Assembly: GCA_945878135.1 (NCBI GenBank)
Contig: CAMDUL010000003.1
Coordinates: 98,646 to 162,645 of the forward strand
Direction: 5' to 3'
DNA length: 64,000 nucleotides
Source of the DNA: Chthoniobacter flavus
GTDB taxonomy: Bacteria > Verrucomicrobiota > Verrucomicrobiia > Chthoniobacterales > JACTMZ01
Position 1 is the first letter of the stretch. The number at the start of each line of letters is the position of its first letter. The position numbers and the translations under genes are program-made. Below, piece by piece: positions 37,458 through 46,270 of the stretch. Under the pieces are notes generated by a model. It did not search any database. It saw nothing but the letters and a program-made list of their open reading frames with translations, and was not told where the DNA came from.

Positions 37458-40400
37458 ATGCGCTGGATACTCCTCTTTTTGCTGTGCGCTTTGGTTGCCC
37501 CCTCATCGGCTGAGGATTTGCTGCCGACAGCATGGACGAGCAGCGGTAACGTGCACATCAGGTCAGTCGGCTACTCTTTCACAGTTAAGAAGCACCCTCT
37601 TCGCGTAACGCGCTTAGCTGTCCTCGATAGCTTCCAGAGAAGCGTCAGCGTCGGCATATGGAGCGAGTCTGGCACATTGATCACAAGTGCTACTGTCCCT
37701 GTTCCCGTCAATAATGCCGCCACTCTTCAAAACGGTTTCTGGTGGGTAACGCTACCGAATCCCGTGACTTTGGAGCCTTATACGACTTACAGAGTCGCAA
37801 CCCAAGGCGAGGTGATAAGCTACCGAATTTCCTCGGAAGCTCCCACAGGTAGCGGTGTTTCAAGCGCAGTCATCGTAAATAATGCGGTCCTAAGTTCGGT
37901 CTACTCCTTTGCTTTCCCAGACTTAACCGCTTCGGGAATTATCGTTGGGCCAAACGTATCGTTTGACGTCCTCCCCTACGACACCACTCCGCCCGTCATC
38001 ACCCTCAACGGGGCAAATCCTCAGACCATCTTTCGTGGCACGGTATTCACCGATCTGGGCGCAACAGTGACAGATGATTTCGATGCGGCGCGGTCGATCA
38101 CAGGATCAGGAACGGTCAACACCACAACTGTCGGCAGCTACACGCTGACCTACTCGGCGCAGGATGAAGTCGGCAACGTGGCCACGCCCGTCACGCGCAC
38201 CGTTGAAGTGGTGCTTGATCCGAACGGCGACGAGGATAACGATGGCCTGAACAACACCGAGGAAGCCAACCTCGGAACCAATCCCTACCTGCGGGATACA
38301 GACAACGACAGGGTGAATGATCTGCGCGAGGTGGGAGATGGCACTGATCCGCTTGATCCTGCCTCCTTTGATCCGCTCAATCTCGGTCTGGTTGCCTACT
38401 ACCCGTTCAATGGGAATGCCAATGATGAGAGCGGGAATGGGAACCATTTCACTTCTTTGCCCAGCTTCTCGGATGACCGTTCAGGCGCAGAGCTAAGTGC
38501 GGCTGCATTCCCCACCGTTGCACCCATTTCCTCAATCCCAGTGGCCCTCCAATCATCTGGCTACTCCTTTTCGCTCTGGTTTCAAGTGGAGCGCACGCCA
38601 GCGCAAGGCGGAGAGCGGTTGCTGATGCACGGAAGCTGGAATTCGAGAGCCACCTTCAGCGTGGCAGTTTGGTCAGACATGCGCCTCGCGATGACTTGGC
38701 GCACTCAGGCGGGAGGCGACGAAATCTCAGCACCCTCTCCTCTGACCGTTGGTCAGTGGTATCAGTTGACCTGCGTCTTTGGGGCTTCCCAAACATCTTT
38801 CTACTTGAATGGCAAGCTACTGGCGTCACGCGTCTCCCAGCCATTCGCAGACACTTTGCCGATAGTTTGCGGCGGAGACAGCAGTCACTATTTCGACTCT
38901 GGCAAATTGGACGAGGTAAAATTCTGGACGAGGCCGCTCTCCCCGCAGGACGTAGCACTGCTCTATGCTAACGACCTTTACTTCGGCTTCGGTTTAGAAG
39001 GCGCAGCAACCAAACCCCCCTTCGATCCCGCGACAGTCGCCAATTGGGGCGCAGGTGGCACGGAATGGACTGTGAATACCTCTGTCACCCACGACGGCGT
39101 GGACTCGGTCAAAGCCCAGACCACCGACGGCCAATCGACCTACCGCGAATACACCGTGACCGGCCCTGCCGTGGTGGACTTCTGGTGGAAAGTTAGCTCG
39201 GAGAAAAATTTCGACAAATTTTCCTACTCACTCAATGGCGTGAATCAGCAGACCATTTCGGGCGAGGTCGATTGGAGTTACCGGACGCTGACGATCCCAG
39301 CAGGCTCCCACACCGTCCGCTGGACCTACACGAAGGACGCTTCGGATGCGGTGGGACAGGACGCGGGTTGGTTGGATGACTTCGCGGTTTACCCCGCTAC
39401 AGCAACTCTCCAAGTGCGTGACGGTGCGACGATACTAAGTGGAGCAGATGTATGCGCCATAGTAGGTCGAGTTTGCAGAACCACGGTGGACTTTGGTTCG
39501 ACGGCGTTGCAGGGCACATCTCCCAGCAAAACACTCACCTTCGCCAACGACGGCTACGTTCCGCTGGAGATCCTCATCTCTCTGCCGGAGGGCTCACCGT
39601 TCTTCTTTGAAGAGGGTTCATCTTACGAACTGCTCCTTGGGCGGGGCGAAAGTGTGGAGGTGCCGATCTTCTTGTCCACGGGTTCAGCAGGAACGAAGAC
39701 CGCCCAACTATCCATCTCCGCACCTGACTCGGTGGTGGCCCCGCCCACGTTGACGCTGCAGGGCGTCTTGCTCGGCCAGAAGATCGCCGTGGTGCAAGGC
39801 GGCAACTCGCTTGCATCGGGCGATGGCATCGACATGGGCCTCGCCCCGCGAACGTTGCAGTTCACCATCAGCAACACGGGCAATGTCGGGAACTTGGAGA
39901 TTGCAGCCATCTCCAGCACAGGCAATTTCCAAATCACCCAGCAACCGCAAACGTCGATTGCTCCTCAGGCCAGCACAACCTTCACCGTGCTGGCGCAGGC
40001 CACGGCCTTCGGAAACCAAGTGGGCGGCATCAGCATCACCTCCAACGATCCCGACGCGCCGACCTTTACCATTCCGCTGACCGCGAAGTCTTTTGCCATT
40101 GGCGGCGAAGGCATCCGCAGCGATTCGATGTCCACCTCAGGCACCGGCGGAGCGGTGGGCTGGGACTTCCTCGGCGTACATGGGCACAGTAGTGGGGAAC
40201 CATTGCCCTCAGAACAAACAAGCCGAGCTCTCAAGTCAGGCACCACACCGAACAATGGCAGCTCTACCTTGGAGTTCACAACACAAACAGCGGGGGTGAT
40301 CTCTTGGACATGGACCGTCTCCGCGCAGGAAGAATTCGATTGGCTCCTTTGCGAGGTGGACGGGCAAGAGGTTGCAGGCATCTCGACCAAGAATGGGGTG

Positions 40401-41627
40401 TGGCAAACGCAGATCGCACAAGTTCCCGCCGGAGCCAATGTCCGCTGGGTTTACCGCAAGGATGCTTCGGGAAGCGCAGGTTATGATGCTGGCTATCTCG
40501 CGGATGTGGAGTTCCGCAGCCTCGCGGCGAACCAGCCGTTCGGCCAGTGGGCGGATACCCATGGCATCTACGGCCCGCAGCAACGACTGCCCAAGTCTGG
40601 GCTGAAAGCCATTTTCGCGTGGCTCGGTGGCTTTGATCCCGCCGTCGGCACAAGCTCTTTGGATTTGCACCACGATATTGTATTGCAGCCCGACGGCATG
40701 TTCCTATCCCTCCTTCTATACCGCTTCTCCATCTCCAAGACGGCGGATGGAACGCAGCAGATCCTCTACAGCAGCGACATGTCTTCGTGGACAACGCGTC
40801 GGATCAGCCAGCGCATTGTCAGCGAGGATGCTGATCGGGTGGTCATCGAAGCCACGGCACCGAGTGGGACGAAGGGATTCTTTAAGGTTGTTGGCAGCGG
40901 AGACACCAGCATGGTCTGGGTTGAAGGCGGCACATTGCCTCAGGCCTCAGAGCTTGCGGGAACGGTAGTTGAGACTTTCCAGATCGGCAGAACGGAAGTC
41001 ACATGGTCTGAGTGGCAGGAGGTCAGCGATTGGGCTGTTGCCAACGGCTACACCGACTTGGCAGGTATTGGCAGCGGCAGCGGACCAGAGCATCCAGTGC
41101 GCTCCGTCAATTATTATGACGTTGTGAAGTGGAGCAATGCCAAGAGCGAAAAAGAGGGCCTGACGCCAGTGTATCAGGTCCATGGGGCGGTTTATCGGAC
41201 TGGCGAGGTTGAGCCCGCGGTCACGAGCGGCGCCAACGGGTATCGGCTGCCAACCGAAGCGGAGTGGGAGTGGGCAGCGCGGGGAGGAGCAAGCAGTCAA
41301 GGGTACATCTACAGCGGAAGTGATGATGTGAATGTGGTGGCGTGGTATTCGGGCAACAGCAGCGATGGCACCAAAGTGGTCGGCACCAAAGCGGCGAACG
41401 AACTTGGCATTCACGACATGAGCGGAAATTTGTGGGAGTGGTGCTCTGATGGACACCCCATTTTGGGTAAGTCTATTCGTGGCGGGGCTTACTATCTCGG
41501 CGCGACTGACCTCGTCATCGATTTTAGTGCCTACGTTCCAGATATCGAAAGGGAAACAGCCAATATAGGCTTCCGCCTCGTGCGCCAAGCCATTCTTGAA
41601 AACCGTGGCGACAAAAGCCGCCCATGA
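37458..41627 (+). CDS. Giant multidomain secreted protein ending in an FGE-sulfatase domain
   Basis: A 1389-residue secreted protein: signal peptide (1-18); beta-sandwich region; Ig-like DUF5011-type domain (about 175-253); calcium-binding-type repeats with DEDNDGLNN and DTDNDRVND (about 253-310); LamG-like domain (about 312-505); two related jelly-roll segments (about 571-647 and 947-1021) sharing EFD and KDAS motifs; choice-of-anchor-D-like repeats between them (about 660-880); and an FGE/SUMF1-like domain (1152-1380; GYRLPTEAEWEWAARGG, NELGIHDMSGNLWEWC). The final 9 residues before the stop come from the junction with a broken second copy. The region is visibly less GC-rich than its surroundings. 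Role likely adhesion or carbohydrate binding; unproven. Confidence 0.7.
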   Translation: MRWILLFLLCALVAPSSAEDLLPTAWTSSGNVHIRSVGYSFTVKKHPLRVTRLAVLDSFQRSVSVGIWSESGTLITSATVPVPVNNAATLQNGFWWVTLPNPVTLEPYTTYRVATQGEVISYRISSEAPTGSGVSSAVIVNNAVLSSVYSFAFPDLTASGIIVGPNVSFDVLPYDTTPPVITLNGANPQTIFRGTVFTDLGATVTDDFDAARSITGSGTVNTTTVGSYTLTYSAQDEVGNVATPVTRTVEVVLDPNGDEDNDGLNNTEEANLGTNPYLRDTDNDRVNDLREVGDGTDPLDPASFDPLNLGLVAYYPFNGNANDESGNGNHFTSLPSFSDDRSGAELSAAAFPTVAPISSIPVALQSSGYSFSLWFQVERTPAQGGERLLMHGSWNSRATFSVAVWSDMRLAMTWRTQAGGDEISAPSPLTVGQWYQLTCVFGASQTSFYLNGKLLASRVSQPFADTLPIVCGGDSSHYFDSGKLDEVKFWTRPLSPQDVALLYANDLYFGFGLEGAATKPPFDPATVANWGAGGTEWTVNTSVTHDGVDSVKAQTTDGQSTYREYTVTGPAVVDFWWKVSSEKNFDKFSYSLNGVNQQTISGEVDWSYRTLTIPAGSHTVRWTYTKDASDAVGQDAGWLDDFAVYPATATLQVRDGATILSGADVCAIVGRVCRTTVDFGSTALQGTSPSKTLTFANDGYVPLEILISLPEGSPFFFEEGSSYELLLGRGESVEVPIFLSTGSAGTKTAQLSISAPDSVVAPPTLTLQGVLLGQKIAVVQGGNSLASGDGIDMGLAPRTLQFTISNTGNVGNLEIAAISSTGNFQITQQPQTSIAPQASTTFTVLAQATAFGNQVGGISITSNDPDAPTFTIPLTAKSFAIGGEGIRSDSMSTSGTGGAVGWDFLGVHGHSSGEPLPSEQTSRALKSGTTPNNGSSTLEFTTQTAGVISWTWTVSAQEEFDWLLCEVDGQEVAGISTKNGVWQTQIAQVPAGANVRWVYRKDASGSAGYDAGYLADVEFRSLAANQPFGQWADTHGIYGPQQRLPKSGLKAIFAWLGGFDPAVGTSSLDLHHDIVLQPDGMFLSLLLYRFSISKTADGTQQILYSSDMSSWTTRRISQRIVSEDADRVVIEATAPSGTKGFFKVVGSGDTSMVWVEGGTLPQASELAGTVVETFQIGRTEVTWSEWQEVSDWAVANGYTDLAGIGSGSGPEHPVRSVNYYDVVKWSNAKSEKEGLTPVYQVHGAVYRTGEVEPAVTSGANGYRLPTEAEWEWAARGGASSQGYIYSGSDDVNVVAWYSGNSSDGTKVVGTKAANELGIHDMSGNLWEWCSDGHPILGKSIRGGAYYLGATDLVIDFSAYVPDIERETANIGFRLVRQAILENRGDKSRP

Positions 41628-41823
41628 GCTTGGGGTCTACGACATGAGCGGCAACGTGTGGGAGTGGTGTGAGGAGTGGTTTAATGAGGGCAAGCGTTCG
41701 ATGCGCGGAGGGGCCAGTCTTTCGCCGCTCACCTACCAGTGCGTCGTATGGTATGGAGGCGCGTTCTATCCCGCCTTTCGCGGGGATGGAATGGGCTTCC
41801 GCCTCGCCCGAAACGCCGAATGA
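41596..41823 (+). pseudogene. Orphan FGE-sulfatase domain tail (second, diverged copy)
   Basis: The frame starting with a TTG at 41596 reads KTVATKAAHELGVYDMSG, then NVWEWCEEW and GMGFRLARNAE. This is the last third of an FGE domain, homologous to positions 41386-41580 of the preceding gene but diverged across its length. It has no own signal or start and overlaps the end of the large gene out of frame. I read it as the remnant of a neighbouring FGE gene left by recombination or deletion. Confidence 0.65.
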
Positions 41824-41987
41824 TCTTTTGAGTCAGCCTGATCGTCAAACGCAAGTCGGCGTAAAGTTGGTTTGCTTGGTGGCATCACCCCGAGACGGGC
41901 GCGCACGCCCGGACGCCCCCGCCCCGGTGACCTCCTCGCATTTTTCTTCAAGTTTCAGGTCTCCGCCCTCATCCTTCCCCTCGCACC

Positions 41988-42060
41988 GGGGGTGTAGCTC
42001 AACGGTTAGAGCAGGCGGCTCATAATCGCTTGGTTGCAGGTTCGAGTCCTGCCGCCCCCA
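41988..42060 (+). tRNA. tRNA-Ile2 (CAT anticodon, lysidine type)
   Basis: A complete 73-base cloverleaf: acceptor GGGGGTG/CGCCCCC, D-arm GCTC/GAGC, anticodon loop CTCATAA, T-arm GCAGG/CCTGC, discriminator A. The body GCAGGCGGCTCATAATCGCT matches the AGGCGACTCATAATCGCT pattern of tRNA-Ile2, whose CAU is modified by TilS to read AUA, rather than elongator Met. CCA is not encoded. Confidence 0.9.
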
Positions 42061-42076
42061 ATCGAACAACAAAATC

Positions 42077-42565
42077 ATGCCCACCTTCGACATTGTCTCC
42101 GAAATCGATCGCCAGGAAATCCTCAACGCCGTGGACCAGGCCCGGCGCGAACTGGCCACCCGCTTCGACTTCAAGGGTTCCGAGGCCAAAATGGAAATCG
42201 AGAAGGACGGCAATCTGCGCCTCACCGCCGAAGACGCCTCGCGCCTGAAAGGCCTGCGCGAAATCGCCGTGGCCAAACTGGCCAAACGCAACATCGACCT
42301 GCGCAACGTCGAGCAGAAAGAGCCCGAGATCTCCCCGCTCGGCCACGCGCGCCAGCTTTTCGTCTTCAAGCAGGGCCTCGAAGGCGACAAAGCGAAAGAA
42401 ATTTCCAAATTTCTCAAAGCGTCCGGACTGAAAATCCAGTCGACGCTGCAAGACCGCCAGATCCGGGTCACCGGCAAAAAGCGCGACGACCTGCAGGAAG
42501 CCATCGCCGCCCTGCGGGCCAAAGATTTCGGCGTCGCGCTGAACTACACCAATTTCCGGGACTGA
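42077..42565 (+). CDS. yajQ: YajQ-family nucleotide-binding protein
   Basis: YajQ (DUF520) proteins bind nucleic acid or cyclic di-GMP and influence phage and virulence gene expression in other bacteria. The 162 residues begin MPTFDIVSEIDRQEILNAV, and include the conserved TRFDFKGSEA (about 32-41), the repeat-half structure, and DDLQEAIAALRAKDFGVALNYTNFRD at the end. It follows the tRNA by 16 bases. Length is standard. Confidence 0.92.
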   Translation: MPTFDIVSEIDRQEILNAVDQARRELATRFDFKGSEAKMEIEKDGNLRLTAEDASRLKGLREIAVAKLAKRNIDLRNVEQKEPEISPLGHARQLFVFKQGLEGDKAKEISKFLKASGLKIQSTLQDRQIRVTGKKRDDLQEAIAALRAKDFGVALNYTNFRD

Positions 42566-42574
42566 TCCCCGGCC

Positions 42575-42952
42575 TCAGGCCTCGAGCATCGGAACACCGT
42601 AGGTTGCGGCGATGCGGTCTGCCGTCACGAAGCGCAAACCCTCGTCCAGAGCCTGAGCGATCAGGATGCGGTCAAAAGGATCCCTGTGGTGCCAGGGCAG
42701 CCGTGCGGCGGTCATGGCATGCCTGCGAATGACCGGCAATTCCACGAACCCGGCCGCATCAAGCGCACCCACCCAGTCGTCAGGCAGATCCAACTTCCCG
42801 CAGGCCCGCTTGATCTCCAGCTCCCAGACCGACGCCGCGCTGGCAAACACGAGGTTGGCCGGGGACGTGATCTCCGCGGCAACTCTCCCCGCAATTTTTG
42901 CCGGCTCAAGAAGCGTCCAAAGAATGACGCGTGAGTCGAGCAGGAGCTTCAC
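42575..42952 (-). CDS. vapC: VapC-family PIN-domain toxin (1)
   Basis: A PIN-domain RNase toxin of 125 residues from a GTG start (42952). Metal-ligand acidic residues: Asp6 in LLLDSRV, Glu44 in SVWELEIKR, Asp91/Asp94 in HHRDPFDR and Asp112. The family form LLDTH is LLDSR here; the first Asp is kept. It starts three bases after the Phd antitoxin stop. Target RNA is unknown. Confidence 0.9.
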   Translation of the reverse strand: MKLLLDSRVILWTLLEPAKIAGRVAAEITSPANLVFASAASVWELEIKRACGKLDLPDDWVGALDAAGFVELPVIRRHAMTAARLPWHHRDPFDRILIAQALDEGLRFVTADRIAATYGVPMLEA

Positions 42953-42955
42953 AGC

Positions 42956-43222
42956 TTAATCGGCGACCTTCGGGGCCGGCGCCGGCTCGGACGTCCCGTA
43001 AAACGACTCCTCCAGCTCGGGGTCAGGATCCCAGCAACCGGGAAGTTCCTTGCCTTGGCCGGCCAGCAACCCCAGCGGACGTGCCGCGCCCGCCGCCCCC
43101 ACCTTGGTGAGCTGAACCATCGGCTTGCCGGCCTTGGCCACGACCACGGTCTCACCAGCCAAGACCTCCTCGACCAGCTTGGAGAGGTGGGTCTTGGCCT
43201 CGTGCATATTGACCATCTTCAT
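42956..43222 (-). CDS. Phd/YefM-type antitoxin (1)
   Basis: An 88-residue antitoxin. The N-terminal MKMVNMHEAKTHLSKLVEEV block, then GKPMVQLTKV, matches the Phd DNA-binding fold; the C-terminal half (LPGCWDPDPELEESFYG) would wrap the VapC partner. The start at 43222 is supported by the family's N-terminus and by a palindromic operator immediately upstream. Confidence 0.88.
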   Translation of the reverse strand: MKMVNMHEAKTHLSKLVEEVLAGETVVVAKAGKPMVQLTKVGAAGAARPLGLLAGQGKELPGCWDPDPELEESFYGTSEPAPAPKVAD

Positions 43223-43229
43223 ACTGCGT

Positions 43230-43258
43230 GACTTAGTCCGACTAAGTTTTGTTGTCAA
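43230..43258 (-). promoter_or_regulatory. Promoter/operator of Phd-VapC pair 1
   Basis: A perfect 17-base inverted repeat, ACTTAGTC-C-GACTAAGT (43231-43247), sits directly upstream of the antitoxin. A consensus -35 TTGACA (43258-43253) is 17 bases from TAAGTC (43235-43230), a weak -10. Seven bases separate it from the ATG. Confidence 0.6.
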
Positions 43259-43964
43259 CCTCGGCAATTTCCTGCCCGATCGCCTCGTAAGCCGCAGCCG
43301 GATCCTCTGCCCGGCTGATTGGCCGACCGACGACCAGATGCGTAGCCCCACGACGCACCACCTCGGCCGGTGTGGCCGTCCGCTTTTGATCACCCGCATC
43401 CGCGCCGGCCGGACGCACACCCGGAATGACCAGCACGGCCTCCGGTCCAAGCAGCCCCCGCAATCGCTGGACCTCGAGCGCGCTGGCCACCAAGCCCCGC
43501 ACGCCAGCCTGCCATCCCATCACCGCCAAACGCTCGACCTGCGCGGCCACAGTTCCCCCCACGCCGCACGCACGCAAGGTTGTTTCATCGGAACTCGTCA
43601 GCACGGTCACCCCGAGAATGGTGGTCGCGTCGCCGGCAGACTCCACGGCCGCCGCGCACATTTCCGGTCCGCCCCCGAGATGGATCGTGCACAGGTCGAC
43701 GCCCAGCCCGCGCGCCGAGCGCACCGCCGAGGCCACCGTGTTGGGAATGTCGTGGAGCTTGAGATCGAGGAACACGCGGGCGCCGTGCGCTTTCACCGCT
43801 TCCACCGCCGCCGGGCCCGCCGCAGTGAAGAGTTGGAGGCCGACTTTGTAAAAACGCGCCCGCCCTTTCAGCCGGTCCATGAGACGCCGCGCGTCGTCGA
43901 GCGAGGGCTCGTCAAGGGCCACGATGATTTCCGCTTTGCCGCCGCCTTCCGTGCCGTGAATCAT
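43242..43964 (-). CDS. pyrF: Orotidine 5'-phosphate decarboxylase
   Basis: PyrF makes UMP from OMP, the last step of de novo pyrimidine synthesis. Started at 43964 (MIHGTEGGGK; 43973 is possible), it has 240 residues. Motifs: IIVALDEPS, FYKVGLQLF with the substrate-site Lys, the catalytic DLKLHDIPNTV, VLTSSDE, and GVRPAGADAGDQKRTATPAE toward the end with the phosphate-binding GRPI. Its ATG overlaps the ATG of divergent ispE. Confidence 0.95.
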   Translation of the reverse strand: MIHGTEGGGKAEIIVALDEPSLDDARRLMDRLKGRARFYKVGLQLFTAAGPAAVEAVKAHGARVFLDLKLHDIPNTVASAVRSARGLGVDLCTIHLGGGPEMCAAAVESAGDATTILGVTVLTSSDETTLRACGVGGTVAAQVERLAVMGWQAGVRGLVASALEVQRLRGLLGPEAVLVIPGVRPAGADAGDQKRTATPAEVVRRGATHLVVGRPISRAEDPAAAYEAIGQEIAEVDNKT

Positions 43965-43971
43965 GCCCTGC

Positions 43972-44805
43972 ATGCAAATCGCCGCCCCGGCCAAAATCAA
44001 TCTCAACCTGCGGGTGCTCGGACGGAATGAGGCCACCGGCTACCACGACATCGAAACATGGATGGCCCCCGTCTCGCTCGCCGACGAGTTGAGGGTCGAG
44101 CTCACCGAGGCACCGGGGATCGCCCTCACCTGCAGCGACCCGGCACTGGACAACGGCTCCGGCAACCTCGCCTGGAAAGCGGCCGAACTTTTCTTGCGGG
44201 AAACCAAAAGCGAACGCGGCGCGCGCATCGAACTGCACAAACACATCCCGCACGGCGCAGGCCTCGGCGGAGGGAGCAGTGACGCCGCGGCGGTGCTCAA
44301 GGCGCTCAATGCTCAATCCGGCAGCCCGCTCGACGGGTCCGCGTTGGAAAAGTTGTCCGCGCACCTCGGCTCGGATGTCCCCTTCTTCATCCGCGCGAAG
44401 CCCGCGATGGCGCGCGGACGCGGGGAGATCCTCGAACCCCGACCGCTCCCGCAACCGCTCGACTTGCTCCTGATCAAACCGCCGTTCGCCGTCGAGACCG
44501 CCTGGGCCTACGGGCAATGGTCGGACCAAGCGTCTTGTCCGCCGCGCTGGACCGCACCGCAACTCCACGACGGACTCGAAATCTTCAACGACCTCGAACG
44601 ACCTGTCTTCGCCAAATACATCATTCTCGCCGCGCTCAAGGAACGGCTCCTCGAACACTCGCTCGTTGCTGCCGCTGCGATGTCCGGCTCGGGCTCCTGC
44701 CTTTTCGCCATCCTCCGCGACCCGCGCGGCGCCGAACAACTCGCCGCCGAGACCAAAAGCGAGTTCGGCGACACATTATGGTCCGCCTCCTGCCGCACTT
44801 TGTAG
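43972..44805 (+). CDS. ispE: 4-diphosphocytidyl-2-C-methyl-D-erythritol kinase
   Basis: IspE phosphorylates CDP-methylerythritol in the MEP isoprenoid pathway. The 277-residue GHMP kinase begins AAPAKINLNLRVLGRN, and contains the ATP-binding PHGAGLGGGSSDAAA (about 99-113), GSDVPFF and the C-terminal MSGSGSCLFA. The start at 43972 matches the family's N-terminus; 43963 is an alternative. The downstream ispA-type prenyl synthase is elsewhere in the window. Confidence 0.94.
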   Translation: MQIAAPAKINLNLRVLGRNEATGYHDIETWMAPVSLADELRVELTEAPGIALTCSDPALDNGSGNLAWKAAELFLRETKSERGARIELHKHIPHGAGLGGGSSDAAAVLKALNAQSGSPLDGSALEKLSAHLGSDVPFFIRAKPAMARGRGEILEPRPLPQPLDLLLIKPPFAVETAWAYGQWSDQASCPPRWTAPQLHDGLEIFNDLERPVFAKYIILAALKERLLEHSLVAAAAMSGSGSCLFAILRDPRGAEQLAAETKSEFGDTLWSASCRTL

Positions 44806-44905
44806 GTTCGCCGGCCCCGGCAGCAGCCGCCCCACTCGCCCCTCGTCATCTTCAGCATTGACCCCCCACACACCCTTGGCAACCCTCACCGCCTAAGCCG
44901 TTCCC

Positions 44906-46270
44906 ATGCAAATCGCCGCCCACTATCCCCCCGGCTTTCGTGCCCGCCGCGGACTGAACTGGGGCGCCCTCGGGCTCATGTATGCCTCTTATTACATGTG
45001 CCGCTACAATTTCCGTTTTGCCGGCCCCGGCATGAACGAGGAATTCGGTTTCAAAGCGAGTGACCTCGCCATGCTCTGGGTCGTCTGGTCGCTGGCCTAC
45101 GGAACCGGGCAACTCGTCAACGGACTCTTCACCGACCGCATCGGCGGCAAATGGTCCATGCTCATCGGCGCCATCGGCACCATTGTCTGCAACTTCATCT
45201 TCGGTTTCTCGTCCTTCGTCGGCACCTTCTCGACCTTCGCCCTCATCGCCCTGCTCAACGGCTGGTTCCAGTCGTACGGCGCGCCCGGCATGATCAAAAT
45301 CAACGCCGCGTGGTTCCGCCGCACCGAGCGCGGCACCTTCGCCGGCATCTTCGGCATCATGATCCAGCTGGGTCAGTTTGCCATCAACACCCTCGCGCCC
45401 TTCCTCCTCGCCGGCTTCACCATCACCATCTGGGCCATCGGCACGTGGGTGGTCGAACCCGGACAATGGCGCGTCCTCTTCATCGTCCCGCCCTTCGTTA
45501 CCGTGGCTGCCGCGCTTTTCCTGTTCTTCGCGGTCAAAGAAGAACCCGCCGCCGCCGGATACCCCGATGCCATCGAGGACGAGTTGGACAACTCCGCCGG
45601 CACCCGGGTCAGCCTCAAAGAATCCTTCACCACCATCTTCACCCACCCGCTTGTCTGGTTCTACGCCGTCGCCTACGCCTCGACCGGCGCGGTGCGCCAC
45701 AGCTCGGATCAGCTTTCCGTCATGTTCTTCACCGAGCAACTCGGCATCGATTGGAGGGCCAAACCGCTCTCCGTCTTGGTCACCATGAATCTCATGACGC
45801 TCGCCGCCGTCGTCGGTTCGATCGCGGCGGGATTCGTCAGCGACAAATTTTTCAAAGGCCATCGCTCTCCGGTCGCCATGTTCCTTTACTTCACCGAAGC
45901 CGTGGTCCTGGCCATGGCGGCCGTTGTCATGCTGGCCGGCTTCATCCAACCCGGTGCGCTCGGCGTCTTTCTCGGCGGCATGTTCCTCGTCATGACATCC
46001 CTCACGGTCAACTCCACCCACTCGATCGTCGGCGCCGCCGCGCCCATGGACATCGGAGGCAAAAAAATGGCCGGCTTCGCCGCCGGCGTCATCGACTCCT
46101 TCCAATACTACGGCTCCGCCCTCTGCCTCTTCATCACCGCCATTGTCCTCGATCGCTACGGCTGGGCCGGATGGTATCCGGTCATGATCAGCTTCGCCCT
46201 CATGGGCGGATTCGCCATGCTCCTGCTCAAACGAAAACAAAAACGGCTCGCCGCCGCCAACCCGTCATGA
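44906..46270 (+). CDS. MFS transporter, organophosphate:phosphate antiporter (OPA) type
   Basis: A 454-residue membrane protein with 12 hydrophobic segments. The N-terminal YYMCRYNFRFAGPGMNEEFGFK pattern and FTDRIGGKWSMLIGA in loop 2-3 match the GlpT/UhpT subfamily, which exchanges organophosphates such as glycerol-3-phosphate for phosphate. The substrate is not fixed. It overlaps by four bases the gene for a phosphate-binding-like protein, an unusual pairing. Confidence 0.85.
   Translation: MQIAAHYPPGFRARRGLNWGALGLMYASYYMCRYNFRFAGPGMNEEFGFKASDLAMLWVVWSLAYGTGQLVNGLFTDRIGGKWSMLIGAIGTIVCNFIFGFSSFVGTFSTFALIALLNGWFQSYGAPGMIKINAAWFRRTERGTFAGIFGIMIQLGQFAINTLAPFLLAGFTITIWAIGTWVVEPGQWRVLFIVPPFVTVAAALFLFFAVKEEPAAAGYPDAIEDELDNSAGTRVSLKESFTTIFTHPLVWFYAVAYASTGAVRHSSDQLSVMFFTEQLGIDWRAKPLSVLVTMNLMTLAAVVGSIAAGFVSDKFFKGHRSPVAMFLYFTEAVVLAMAAVVMLAGFIQPGALGVFLGGMFLVMTSLTVNSTHSIVGAAAPMDIGGKKMAGFAAGVIDSFQYYGSALCLFITAIVLDRYGWAGWYPVMISFALMGGFAMLLLKRKQKRLAAANPS

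Noticed and set aside
41380..41823. Diversity-generating retroelement variable region at the FGE tail
   Set aside because: No reverse transcriptase or template repeat is in the window, and the differences between the two tails occur at all bases, not only at adenines of a template, so retroelement mutagenesis is not supported.
41988..42060. tRNA-Ile2 as attachment site for a genomic island covering 35-42 kb
   Set aside because: The island would be expected at the tRNA 3' end, which faces core gene yajQ, and I found no duplicated 3' tRNA segment or integrase.
43700..44036. pyrF starting at 44036 with an extra 24 residues
   Set aside because: The extension would be antisense to the ispE start and lacks family similarity; 43964 fits the homologous N-terminus.
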